32,968 bases of DNA from Pedosphaera sp. (GTDB lineage: Bacteria; Verrucomicrobiota; Verrucomicrobiia; Limisphaerales; JADLHS01), in NCBI GenBank assembly GCA_009695195.1, contig SIBJ01000044.1:1-32968 (forward strand), written 5' to 3'. The first letter of the stretch is position 1. Each line of letters opens with the position of its first letter. This document shows, piece after piece, positions 16,401 through 23,834 of this stretch. The position numbers and the translations under genes are program-made. Under the pieces are notes generated by a model. It was not told where the DNA came from and did not search any database. It saw only the letters and a program-made list of their open reading frames with translations.

Positions 16401-17546
16401 AAAACGAAACTCCGGCGCGCGGCCCGCCAGAACATTCTCGTCTTCCGCATCGGCCAGTTGGGCGACACGATCGTCGCGCTGCCGGCGATGCGGGTGATCC
16501 GCGACCAGTTCCCCGCCGCGCGGCTGACGTTGTTATGCGACCGGCATCCGGGCAAAGCGCGCGTGCTGGCGGCGGACTTGTTGCGCGGCACGAGCCTCTT
16601 CGACCGCTTCAAATCCTACGTCGTGGACGATTCGCCAGTCGGGCGATTGCAGCGCCCGCTCCGGCTGGCGGCGTTGGCGTTGCGTTTGCGGCGGAAAAAA
16701 TTCGACACGCTCGTCTATCTCGCGCCGAGTGGACGCCGGCCCGCGCAAGTGGAGCGCGACCGAAAATATTTTGCCGCCGCCGGGATCCAAAATTTCATCG
16801 GCATGAAAGGCTTCGTTGAACTGCCGAAAAAAATCTCCGGCGAACCGCTGCGCGCGACGGCGGCGGAATCGGATTTGTTGCTCGCGCGCCTGGCGGCGGA
16901 CGGTTACGCCGTGCCCGCGGTGAGCCGGGGTTCGTTGCATCTGGGGTTGGGCGCGGCGGAGGAAACGGAAGTGGCGGAATGGCGGGCGCGCCTTGCCGCC
17001 GACGGTGGACGCGCGTGGCTCGGCGTCGGACCGGGCTCGAAGATGCCGGCGAAGCGCTGGCCCGAGGAACGCTTTGGCGAAGTGGTCGCCGGACTGATCC
17101 GCGAGTTCGACGTGTGGCCGGTGGTTTTCGGCGGGCCGGAGGATGCGGAAATGGCCGGACGTTTGTTGCGGGCGTGGGGCCGCGGTTTCAACGCGGCGGG
17201 CGCGCTCTCATTGCGCGGCGCGGCGGCGGCGTTGTCGCGCTGCCAGCTCTACCTCGGCAACGACACCGGCACGATGCACCTCGCCGCCGCGGTCGGCGTG
17301 CCGTGCGCGGCGATCTTTTCCGCGCGCGCGCACCCCGGACTTTGGAATCCCTACGGCGTCGAGAGCCGCGTGTTGCGTTCGCAGATCGAATGTGAAGGCT
17401 GCGGCTTGGTGGAATGTGTGGAACGAAAGAACGAATGTCTCCAGCGCATCGGCACCGATGAAGTCATCGCGAGCTGTCAGGAACTGCTGGCGTGCTCGCG
17501 CCGTGACGTGGCCGCGATTGCCCGCGAACAACCGGCGAATGCCTGA
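13473..17546 (+). CDS. Triple fusion: asparagine-synthase-type amidotransferase + GT4 + GT9 glycosyltransferase
   Basis: One uninterrupted frame of 1357 codons joins three enzymes. Residues 1-605 are a glutamine-dependent asparagine synthase: catalytic Cys2 in MCGIAAIF, RGPDGAG, FNGEIYNY, DPFGIKPLY, then the ATP-pyrophosphatase motif FLSSGLDSTT and LSGLGGDEMFGGY. Such proteins occur in exosortase-linked EPS loci, where they probably amidate sugar acids. Residues ~617-980 are a GT-B GT4 transferase, opening ALVTDAFGGRGGIAKFNRDL, with RGEGFGIVYLEALACGIPVV. Residues ~987-1357 are a GT9 (heptosyltransferase-like) domain, opening NILVFRIGQLGDTIVALPAM, with GNDTGTMHLAAAVG. Usually these are separate genes. 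A repeat-derived peptide (around 238-256) sits in the linker between glutaminase and synthetase domains. No signal peptide is seen; it should be cytoplasmic. Confidence 0.9.
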   Translation: MCGIAAIFSYDSNAPGVDEGELTAIRDRMTSRGPDGAGNWFDPQRRVGLGHRRLSIIDLSPAGAQPMLWPERKLAITFNGEIYNYRALRSALEARGHLFKSTSDTEVLLHLYAEHGDAMVNELRGMYAFAIWDGVKRGLFLARDPFGIKPLYLADDGKTLRVASQVKALLAGGKISTSPCSAGHAGFYLWGHVPEPFTLYREIRSLPAGSTFWAGADGSRREKNFCSVSNIFRAAEKSQLSAPARDLSEFNFQLSALLRDSVAHHLIADVPVGVFLSSGLDSTTLAALAAEQGGTLRTVTLGFEEFRGTQSDETQLAEVIARQYGAQHQTIWVTRQDFQNQIERLFDAMDQPSTDGVNTYFVSLAAKRAGLKVALSGLGGDEMFGGYPSFTQVPRSARSLGWLGARNGLGKMFRATSAPLLKHFTSPKYAGALEYGGSFGGAYLLRRGMFMPWELPAAPDPGFLTRGLAELQTLLRLDETTAGLSSSRAKVSALEMNWYMRNQLLRDADWAGMAHSLEIRVPLVDATLLGSLAPALVSATPPTKLDMADAPQKKLPAAILSRRKTGFQVPVRQWLIEHDPAAAPFRAERGLRGWTRGVYARCANPRQTAATVTPQWQRALALVTDAFGGRGGIAKFNRDLLTGLCETANAREVTAFPRLLPAPTGELPAGLKFNISGVGGKLRYSFAVLRSAVGNPKPEIIFCGHLNLLPLAVLARLLTGAPVVLILHGIEAWSPPKNRLVRRLAQRVDAVVAVSQFTRRRFFAWAQVASALDFVLPNSVDLEKFSPDAKNPALLERLGLRDRTVLLTVARLSESERYKGIDEVLDVLPALAREIPNLNYLIVGDGGDRARLEEKVSRLGLRERVVFAGWVADDALPDHYRLADAFVMPGRGEGFGIVYLEALACGIPVVASKADASGEVMGGCERAVLADPADPEQIKNAIRRALALPRGVVPERAREFSRSQFNRRCAAVMAELKTKLRRAARQNILVFRIGQLGDTIVALPAMRVIRDQFPAARLTLLCDRHPGKARVLAADLLRGTSLFDRFKSYVVDDSPVGRLQRPLRLAALALRLRRKKFDTLVYLAPSGRRPAQVERDRKYFAAAGIQNFIGMKGFVELPKKISGEPLRATAAESDLLLARLAADGYAVPAVSRGSLHLGLGAAEETEVAEWRARLAADGGRAWLGVGPGSKMPAKRWPEERFGEVVAGLIREFDVWPVVFGGPEDAEMAGRLLRAWGRGFNAAGALSLRGAAAALSRCQLYLGNDTGTMHLAAAVGVPCAAIFSARAHPGLWNPYGVESRVLRSQIECEGCGLVECVERKNECLQRIGTDEVIASCQELLACSRRDVAAIAREQPANA
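14187..14240. repeat. Repeat cassette inside the amidotransferase coding region
   Basis: AGCTTTCAGCTCCCGC, the core GCGATTTATCGGAGTTCA, then TTTTCAG and CTTTCAG units. About 33 bp match the intergenic cassette at 11629-11661 with one mismatch. It adds roughly 18 residues (QLSAPARDLSEF...FQLSAL) in frame, in the interdomain linker of the asparagine-synthase part. Confidence 0.8.
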
Positions 17547-17553
17547 GTTTTTC

Positions 17554-18429
17554 ATGAGTCGCTTCAAACATAATTTTGCGCGCGGTGTCGCTGCCGTCTG
17601 GCGCATGCAAACCTTGCGGCTGGCGAGCTGGACATTTCGGGCCGCGTCGGGCCCGCAATTGGTTTCGCGCCCGCTGTTCGGCGCCCGCGTCTTCCTGGAC
17701 GTCTCACGCAGTCACGCCCAGCAACTGCTTTATCTCCAGGGCGAGCGCTTCGTGCGCGAGCGGCATCTCATCCGGCCGTTCCTCGCGCCCGGAATGACGG
17801 TCGTGGATGTCGGCGCGAACATCGGCTACTACCTGCTGATGTTTGAACAAGTGATCGGGCCGAAGGGCCGCGTGGTTTGTTTTGAACCCGAGCCGATGAA
17901 CCTGATCGAATTGAAACTGAACATCGCGCGCAACTCTTTTGGCAACGTCAGCGTCATCGAGAAGGCCGTGGGCGCGCGACCGGGCCGGGTGCGGTTCGGA
18001 CAGACGATCAACGGCGGTGTGTTGGCGCCGGGCGACAGCGGCGGGATGGAAGTTGAGATGGTGGCGCTGGACGGCGCGTTGGAGCAGAGGGCGGACTTTT
18101 TGAAAATAGATGTCGAAGGCTATGAGGGGCACGTCCTGTTCGGCGCCGCCAATTTCATCCGGCAACATCGGCCGCGGCTGTTCGTGGAAATTCATCCGGC
18201 CATGCTCGATCCGGCGTACTCGCTCGCGGAGATTGATGACTTTCTGAAACGGTCCTACCGCACCGTCAGCTATCATGCGCAATTGAACGAAGGCCGGTGG
18301 GCGCGCGCGCTCGGGGCGTATGCGGGGGACAGTGGTTGTGTGGTGGAGCGCGACCTGGCGGCGGTGCTCACGTCCGCGAAAGTCGGCCGCTACAAGGATA
18401 TTTTTTGGGTGACCTGCACGAACGATTGA
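17554..18429 (+). CDS. FkbM family methyltransferase (1)
   Basis: A SAM-dependent methyltransferase of about 291 residues, probably adding O-methyl groups to sugars of the polymer. The Rossmann SAM motif is TVVDVGANIGYYLLMF, followed by VCFEPEPMNLIELKLN (acidic residue that binds the ribose) and the FkbM signature ADFLKIDVEGYEGHVLFGA, then RPRLFVEIHP. The N-terminal ~70 residues are basic and precede the catalytic domain. The ATG at 17554 lies 7 bp after the fusion gene; an in-frame ATG at 17539 overlapping that gene's end is also possible. No Shine-Dalgarno site decides between them. The stop is immediately followed by the flippase ATG. Confidence 0.88.
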   Translation: MSRFKHNFARGVAAVWRMQTLRLASWTFRAASGPQLVSRPLFGARVFLDVSRSHAQQLLYLQGERFVRERHLIRPFLAPGMTVVDVGANIGYYLLMFEQVIGPKGRVVCFEPEPMNLIELKLNIARNSFGNVSVIEKAVGARPGRVRFGQTINGGVLAPGDSGGMEVEMVALDGALEQRADFLKIDVEGYEGHVLFGAANFIRQHRPRLFVEIHPAMLDPAYSLAEIDDFLKRSYRTVSYHAQLNEGRWARALGAYAGDSGCVVERDLAAVLTSAKVGRYKDIFWVTCTND

Positions 18430-19926
18430 ATGTCAAACGCCGAAACCACGCCGGGACATTCCCGCCGGCTGATCCTCCGAGGATTGGCCTGGAACAGCGT
18501 CTTCCAGGTTTTTCTGGCCGCGACCAACTTCGCTTCGATGTTGCTGCTGGTCCGGATCCTCGCGCCGGCGGAATATGGCCGCGCCAATGTGGCGACGGGT
18601 TTTCTCGCCATCATCACATGCTTCAACTGCGGCAGTTTTTCGGATCAGGCGTTGCAACTGCGCGCGGGCGAAGCGCCGGACTGGTCCACGCATTGGCGGG
18701 TCGGTTTCTACATTCAGTTCGCGCTCGGTGTACTTTGCAATGTGGTCGGCGGTTTCGCGTGGTTGGTTCCAACCTATCGCCCGGTGGCGCCGCTGTTGCA
18801 CGTGGCCTCGATCGGATTATTCCTGGCCTGGCCCAGCTATTTGCGGATCAGCATGCTGAAACGCGATATGGATTTCCCCCGCCTGCGGCTGCTGCAAGGT
18901 ACGGGCGTCATCATCACAGCGGGCAGCGCGGCGGTCCTCGGCTTGATGGGCGTAGGGGCGTACGCGCTGATCATCAGTTCCAATGTTCTCCACGGCATGG
19001 TTTACGGTTTCGACTTGCTGGTCATTCGTGGCTGGCGACCGCCGGCGGGCTGGTGGCGCTGGCCGGACTGGAAAAAATATCGCGCGCAATTTCGCTTCGG
19101 CACGCAGCTCTCCGGCACGGCGCTGCTCACGGCGGGGCGAGGGTTGGTGGAGTCGTTGATTTTACCACGCGCCCTTGGCTACGAAGCCATCGGGTTGCTC
19201 AACCGCGCGCAGGTGTTGTTCGCGACGACGTTCGGGCGGTTGAACGGACTGATCGTGGAGACGGTGTATCCACTGCTGCCGCGCAGCGCGCACGACCCGG
19301 TGCAGTTCGCGCGGCACGCGACGCTCGTGGTGCAGGCGATGTTGCTGGTGTCAATCCCGGGCGCGGTCTTCGTGCTGTTCGAAGGACCGGCGCTCTCGCG
19401 GTTGCTCTACGGCGTGAAATGGATCGCCGCGGACCCGCTCATCGCGCCGGGCACGGTGCTGGCGTGGAGCGTGGCGGCGGCGTTGCTCTTCGGCTCCATT
19501 TTGCTGGCGGCGAACCGGCTGAAATTTTCCTTCGCCGTCAGCCTGGCGGCGGCGTGCCTGAGTCTGCCGGCGATGCTCGTGGCGTGGTTGCACGGCGGCA
19601 CGCTGGCGTACTCTTGGGCGCTGGCCGGCGGACAATTTCTCGCCGTGGCCGTCGGCATGGGGTTTTGCGCGCGGCTGCTCGAACGCGGCTGGCTGTGGCG
19701 GACCGTTCTCCCGCCGGCGGTCGCGGCGGGAATTGGTGGCGGCGCGCTGTTTGGGCTCGGGCAACTCGCGTTGGATTTGCCGCTCGTGGCGCATCTGGCG
19801 ATGAGTTCCGTGGGTTACGCGTTGGTCGTGCTGACGGTTTTTCGCGTCGGCTTCCCCGGCCCGCTGCGAACCGTGATTGTGCGATTGCCCGGCGGCGAAC
19901 GCTGGTGCCGCTGGCTGACACTTTGA
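18430..19926 (+). CDS. Polysaccharide flippase, Wzx/PST type (MATE-like MVF superfamily)
   Basis: This 498-residue membrane protein should move lipid-linked repeat units across the inner membrane. It opens with GLAWNSVFQVFLAATNFASMLLLVRILAPAEYGRANV, the typical first two helices and APxEYG motif of the PST/RfbX-like flippases, and has 12 to 14 hydrophobic segments. The pairs RFGTQLSGTALL and LGYEAIGLLNRAQVL mark the second half, which repeats the fold. No conserved catalytic site is expected. The ATG follows the preceding stop directly (TGAATG). A downstream Wzy-like polymerase in the same operon supports a Wzx/Wzy-dependent pathway. Confidence 0.88.
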   Translation: MSNAETTPGHSRRLILRGLAWNSVFQVFLAATNFASMLLLVRILAPAEYGRANVATGFLAIITCFNCGSFSDQALQLRAGEAPDWSTHWRVGFYIQFALGVLCNVVGGFAWLVPTYRPVAPLLHVASIGLFLAWPSYLRISMLKRDMDFPRLRLLQGTGVIITAGSAAVLGLMGVGAYALIISSNVLHGMVYGFDLLVIRGWRPPAGWWRWPDWKKYRAQFRFGTQLSGTALLTAGRGLVESLILPRALGYEAIGLLNRAQVLFATTFGRLNGLIVETVYPLLPRSAHDPVQFARHATLVVQAMLLVSIPGAVFVLFEGPALSRLLYGVKWIAADPLIAPGTVLAWSVAAALLFGSILLAANRLKFSFAVSLAAACLSLPAMLVAWLHGGTLAYSWALAGGQFLAVAVGMGFCARLLERGWLWRTVLPPAVAAGIGGGALFGLGQLALDLPLVAHLAMSSVGYALVVLTVFRVGFPGPLRTVIVRLPGGERWCRWLTL

Positions 19927-19936
19927 TTCTGTGGGA

Positions 19937-21217
19937 ATGAATTCCAGTTCGTCATCAGTTTCGCTCGCGGGCAAACGCATTTGCGTGGTGACCGCCGGGC
20001 ACCTGTCCACTTGCCCGCGGATGTTGAAGGCGGCGGATACGTTGCAGGAGGCCGGGTATCGCGTCCGGGTGGTCAGCGCCAATTATGTTCCGTGGGCGCG
20101 CGAGGCGGACGCGTACTTGCGGCAGAGCCGGAGCTGGGCCTGGAGCGTGTTTGATTACGAAAAGTCCCGGGCCAGCTTCAACCATTTCAAGACCGGGCTG
20201 CGTTATCATCTGGCGCGGAAGTTGGCACGGGTGCTCGGGCCCGAGAGAACGGGACTGGCGCTCGCCGCGCGCGCATACAGTCGCGCGCATCCGGAATTGT
20301 TTCGGTTGGCGGTCAGCGAGCCGGCAGATTTTATTTACGGCGGCACGGGCGTCGGGATTTCCGTGGCGGCGGCGGCGGCGCGGCGGCTCGGGGTTCCGTT
20401 CGCACTGGATTTGGAGGATTACCACAGCGCGGAACAGGACGAGAGCGCCGAGGCGCGGCTGGCGCACTCGCTGGTGTCGAACATCGAGCGGCGCACGTTG
20501 CGCGACGCGGCGTTCCTGACCGCCGGGAGCGAGGCCATCGCCGCCGAATACCGGCGGCGTTATGGCGTGGCGGTTTTTCCGTTGAACAACGTGTTCCCGC
20601 TGCCGGCGCGCGCGCCGGATTTTTCGATGTCGCCGGCGGGCGAGTTGCGCTTTGTGTGGCTGAGTCAGACGGTCGGCGGGGGACGTGGGTTGGAGGAAGC
20701 GGTCGAAGCCATCGGGCTGGCGGACATCGCGGCGCGGCTGACGTTGCGCGGGACGGCGGCGGCGGGCTACCTCGAATCGTTCCGGGAGTTTGCGAAGCGC
20801 GCGGCGCCGCGATTGCAGGTCGAACATTTTCCCCCGTCGCCGTCGGCGGACGTGGTGGATTTGTGCCGGGGCAATGACATCGGCCTCGCGCTGGAACAGG
20901 CGCACGTGTTGAATCGGGCGTTGTGTCTGTGCAACAAACCGTTCACGTATCTGCTCGCGGGTCTGGCGGTGGTGTTCACCGACACACCGGGTCAGCGCCC
21001 GCTGGCGGAGGATCTCGGCGGCGGCGCGTTGTTTTACAAAATTGGCGAGGCCCGGCAACTGGCCGCCGGACTCAAGGCGTGGGCCGACGACCCGGAGGCG
21101 TTGTTGAAAGCGCGGCGCGCGGCGTGGGATGGAGCACGTCGCCGATGGCATTGGGAGCACCCCGCCGAACGCGGCGCGTTGCTCGCAGCGGTGGCGAAAA
21201 GTATTTCGGAAAAATGA
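19937..21217 (+). CDS. GT4-like glycosyltransferase (1)
   Basis: A GT-B fold glycosyltransferase of about 426 residues. The N-terminal domain starts KRICVVTAGHLSTCPRMLKAADTLQEAGYRV, and contains PFALDLEDYHSAEQDE and the linker ERRTLRDAAFLTAGSEAIAAEY. The C-terminal domain has RFVWLSQTVGGGRGLEEAVEA and NDIGLALEQ, then FTYLLAGLAVVFTDTPGQ. The classical E-x7-E motif is weak: the position is occupied by GLALEQAHVLNRALCLCNKPF. It belongs with sequences annotated as glycosyltransferases in EPS loci but its sugar cannot be told. The ATG at 19937 is preferred to the in-frame GTG at 19931. It starts 10 bp after the flippase. Confidence 0.78.
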   Translation: MNSSSSSVSLAGKRICVVTAGHLSTCPRMLKAADTLQEAGYRVRVVSANYVPWAREADAYLRQSRSWAWSVFDYEKSRASFNHFKTGLRYHLARKLARVLGPERTGLALAARAYSRAHPELFRLAVSEPADFIYGGTGVGISVAAAAARRLGVPFALDLEDYHSAEQDESAEARLAHSLVSNIERRTLRDAAFLTAGSEAIAAEYRRRYGVAVFPLNNVFPLPARAPDFSMSPAGELRFVWLSQTVGGGRGLEEAVEAIGLADIAARLTLRGTAAAGYLESFREFAKRAAPRLQVEHFPPSPSADVVDLCRGNDIGLALEQAHVLNRALCLCNKPFTYLLAGLAVVFTDTPGQRPLAEDLGGGALFYKIGEARQLAAGLKAWADDPEALLKARRAAWDGARRRWHWEHPAERGALLAAVAKSISEK

Positions 21218-21220
21218 ACG

Positions 21221-22279
21221 ATGCGAATCGCGGTCACAGTTGATCCTTACTATCCCGTGCCGCCGTTGCAGTACGGCGGCATCGAACGGATCGCGGACTT
21301 CGTCGTGCGCGGGTTGCAGGCACGCGGGCACGGAATATTTCTTTTTGCGCATCCGGAAAGCAGCGTCACCAAAAATCTCGTCGGCTATGGCGTGCCGCCG
21401 CATCAGGGGTTGCGGGCGCGCGCGCTGGAACTCTGGCAGGTCGGTTGGGGACTGTGGCGTCGCCGCCGGGAGTTCGACGTGATTTTGAGTTGGGGAAGAC
21501 TGGCGGCGTTGCTCCCGGTGTTGCCGTTGCGCGGGCTGCCGAAAATTCAGCGGTACTGTCGCGGTTCGGTGCCGTGGGGCAGTGTCGCCAAGGCCGTGCG
21601 ATTGGGCGGGGATTCAATTTGTTTCGTCGGATCGAGCACGAGTGTTTACAGCGACCGGCCCGATCTAGGACGGGCGGGCGGTCAATGGCGAACCATTTTT
21701 GACGGCGTGGAGATGGAGAAGTATCAGTTCGTCGAGCGGGTTGCGCCGGATGCGCCGCTGGTTTACCTCGGACGATTGGAAGCGATGAAGGGTGTTCATA
21801 CCGCGATTGCGGCGGCGAAGGCGGCGGGGAGGAAGCTGATCATTGCCGGCAACAAAGTGACCACGACCGCCGATTTGGGATACTTCGACCAGGAAGTTGC
21901 ACCGCACCTCGACGGTCGGCAGGTGGAATACATCGGGCCGGTGAACGACGCGCAAAAGAACGAGTTGCTCGGGCGCTGCGCCGCGCTGCTGTTTCCGACG
22001 CAATACAAAGAGGGTTTTGGCATCGTGATGGCGGAGGCGATGGCTTGCGGCACGCCGGTGCTCGCGACGCCGTGCGGCAGCGTGCCCGAGGTCGTGCGCG
22101 ACAACGTCAACGGATTTGTCTGCCGCAGGGTCGAGGATTTTTCCTTGGCCGTTCAAAGACTTTCCGGCCTCGATCGCGCGGCGGTGAGAGCGGATTGCGA
22201 ACAACGCTTCAACGCGGTGGCGATCGTGGCGCAGTTCGAACAGCTTTGCGACGCCATGGTTCAGAGCACGCGGCGGTGA
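21221..22279 (+). CDS. GT4 family glycosyltransferase (2)
   Basis: A 352-residue retaining GT-B glycosyltransferase. The N-terminus is MRIAVTVDPYYPVPPLQYGGIERI, with the PPxxYGGIER loop that contacts the acceptor. The C-terminal domain contains APLVYLGRLEAMKGVHTAI, KLIIAGN, and the nucleotide-sugar E-x7-E motif in KEGFGIVMAEAMACGTPVLA, followed by GSVPEVVRDNVNGFVC. All hallmark residues of GT4 are present and the length is normal. It follows the previous gene by 3 bp. The donor and acceptor are unknown. Confidence 0.9.
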   Translation: MRIAVTVDPYYPVPPLQYGGIERIADFVVRGLQARGHGIFLFAHPESSVTKNLVGYGVPPHQGLRARALELWQVGWGLWRRRREFDVILSWGRLAALLPVLPLRGLPKIQRYCRGSVPWGSVAKAVRLGGDSICFVGSSTSVYSDRPDLGRAGGQWRTIFDGVEMEKYQFVERVAPDAPLVYLGRLEAMKGVHTAIAAAKAAGRKLIIAGNKVTTTADLGYFDQEVAPHLDGRQVEYIGPVNDAQKNELLGRCAALLFPTQYKEGFGIVMAEAMACGTPVLATPCGSVPEVVRDNVNGFVCRRVEDFSLAVQRLSGLDRAAVRADCEQRFNAVAIVAQFEQLCDAMVQSTRR

Positions 22280-22295
22280 GGCGCATCACTTTTTT

Positions 22296-23045
22296 ATGAA
22301 AGCACTGGTCAAACAACTTCTCCTCCGTTTTGGGATTCGCATTTCGCGGAGCGCCCAGCCGAATCGTTTTCAGGCGATGGAGGAAACCCTCTCACTCCTG
22401 AAAAAACTTGGGTTTGCACCGGGCCGGATCATTGACGGCGGCGCGAACCAGGCGCAGTGGGCGGGGGTGGCGGCGGGAGTTTTTCCGGACGCGCGGTTGC
22501 ATTTGATCGAGCCGCAGCCGGCGTGTCAGCCGGTGCTCGAGCGATTCACGGCAGAGCATCCGGGCGCGGAGCTTCATGCCGTTGCGCTGACCGAGGGCGG
22601 GAAGTCGTCGGTCACGATGTTCGACGTGGACGGCTCGGGCAGTTCGGGCGCGTTCGTCGGCAGCGCGGAGGTTTTCGCGGCGGGGTTGAAGCCCGTGACG
22701 TTGCCGGCGACGACGTTGGATGAATTGTTCGCGGAAAAAATTTCCGCCGGCGAGCGGGTGTTGCTCAAGCTGGACCTCGAAGGCCACGAGTTGCCGGCAC
22801 TGCGCGGGGCGGGGCGGTTATTGAAACAGGTCGAAGTGTTCGTGACCGAGGCGCACGTCTTCGCGCCGGCGGCGTGGCAGCGAAGTGTGTTCGGCGACAT
22901 CGCAGCCGAGTTGCAGCGAAACGGATTCGAGTTGTTCGACATCGCCAGCCTGTCCGGGCGCGGACGCGACGCGCGGTTGCGCATCGGTGATTTTGTGTTC
23001 GTGAACAAGACCAGTGCGCTCTTGAAGGATCGCGAGTGGAGTTGA
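22296..23045 (+). CDS. FkbM family methyltransferase (2)
   Basis: A 249-residue SAM-dependent methyltransferase. The SAM-binding loop is RIIDGGANQAQWAGVAAGVF, with a Gln in place of the usual Ile/Gly residue after GAN. It is followed by LHLIEPQPACQPVLERF and the FkbM signature VLLKLDLEGHELPALRGAG, then EVFVTEAHVF. It lacks the extended N-terminus of the first FkbM protein of the operon. It lies 16 bp after the preceding glycosyltransferase gene. It probably methylates a different position from its two paralogues, which share only the motifs with it. Confidence 0.88.
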   Translation: MKALVKQLLLRFGIRISRSAQPNRFQAMEETLSLLKKLGFAPGRIIDGGANQAQWAGVAAGVFPDARLHLIEPQPACQPVLERFTAEHPGAELHAVALTEGGKSSVTMFDVDGSGSSGAFVGSAEVFAAGLKPVTLPATTLDELFAEKISAGERVLLKLDLEGHELPALRGAGRLLKQVEVFVTEAHVFAPAAWQRSVFGDIAAELQRNGFELFDIASLSGRGRDARLRIGDFVFVNKTSALLKDREWS

Positions 23046-23069
23046 GCCGGCGGCGGGAACTTCGCAACC

Positions 23070-23834
23070 ATGCAAACGATTCAAAAAACAATCAAAGCCA
23101 CTTGGCTGACGCCGGTGCGCAAGCTGGGGCTGGCCGTGGCGCGGCATTGGCCGTGGCCGGTGGCGGTGCGCATCAAGTCGGGGCGACGCATGTTCGTGGA
23201 CCTGCGCTCCGGCGTCAGTCGGGGAATTTTTGCGAAGGGCGAATTTGATCCGAAGGTGTTCGAGCCATTCCGCGGCGCGCTCAAGCCGGGCGGGACTTTT
23301 CTCGATGTCAGCGCGAACGTGGGCTTTTACAGCATGTTGGCGCTGGATGTCGTCGGTGAATCCGGGGCGATCCACGCCTTCGAGATTGATGAGCGACCGC
23401 TGCGTTGTCTGCGGAAAACCATTTCGCGCGAGCGGCTGGGCAATTTGCAGCTTCACGAAACGGCGGTGGGCCATCGCGACGGCACCGTGGGGTTGAACAT
23501 GCGCGAAGATTCCGGGAACAGCGGCGTGGTCGAAGCGGGCGGCGCGCGGCAGGTCAAGATGACGAAACTCGATACCTGGTGGCGCGCTGCCGGCGTGAAA
23601 AATATTCAGGCGATGAAGCTGGACATCGAGGGCGCGGAACTGCTGGCGTTGCAAGGCGCGGCGGAAATGTTGCGCGCGGAACGGCCATTGATCGTCTGTG
23701 AAGCGGACGAGGAGTTGCAAAAGCAATTTGGCTACGGGCCGAAGCAGTTGTTGGATCAGTTCGCGGCGTTGCAATATCGCGTCGAGCCATTGGCTGGGAC
23801 GTGGAGTCCGACGGTGGTGGCGATTCCGGCATGA
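23070..23834 (+). CDS. FkbM family methyltransferase (3)
   Basis: A 254-residue SAM-dependent methyltransferase. The SAM loop reads TFLDVSANVGFYSMLA, where the first Gly of the usual DVGAN is replaced by Ser, a tolerated but less common change. HAFEIDERPLRCLRKT and the FkbM signature IQAMKLDIEGAELLALQGAAEML follow, then RPLIVCEADEEL. The start MQTIQKTIKATWL lies 24 bp after the second FkbM gene. Its stop overlaps the start of the next glycosyltransferase (ATGA). A sugar O-methylation role is inferred from family and context. Confidence 0.88.
   Translation: MQTIQKTIKATWLTPVRKLGLAVARHWPWPVAVRIKSGRRMFVDLRSGVSRGIFAKGEFDPKVFEPFRGALKPGGTFLDVSANVGFYSMLALDVVGESGAIHAFEIDERPLRCLRKTISRERLGNLQLHETAVGHRDGTVGLNMREDSGNSGVVEAGGARQVKMTKLDTWWRAAGVKNIQAMKLDIEGAELLALQGAAEMLRAERPLIVCEADEELQKQFGYGPKQLLDQFAALQYRVEPLAGTWSPTVVAIPA

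Noticed and set aside
18297..19940. Open frame of 547 codons overlapping the flippase in another plus frame
   Set aside because: Translation is Gly/Arg-rich without membrane pattern, whereas the chosen frame shows the flippase helices.
19955..21403. Open frame of 482 codons on the minus strand opposite a glycosyltransferase
   Set aside because: Arg-rich, low-complexity translation typical of a shadow frame; the plus strand carries the clear GT-B protein.
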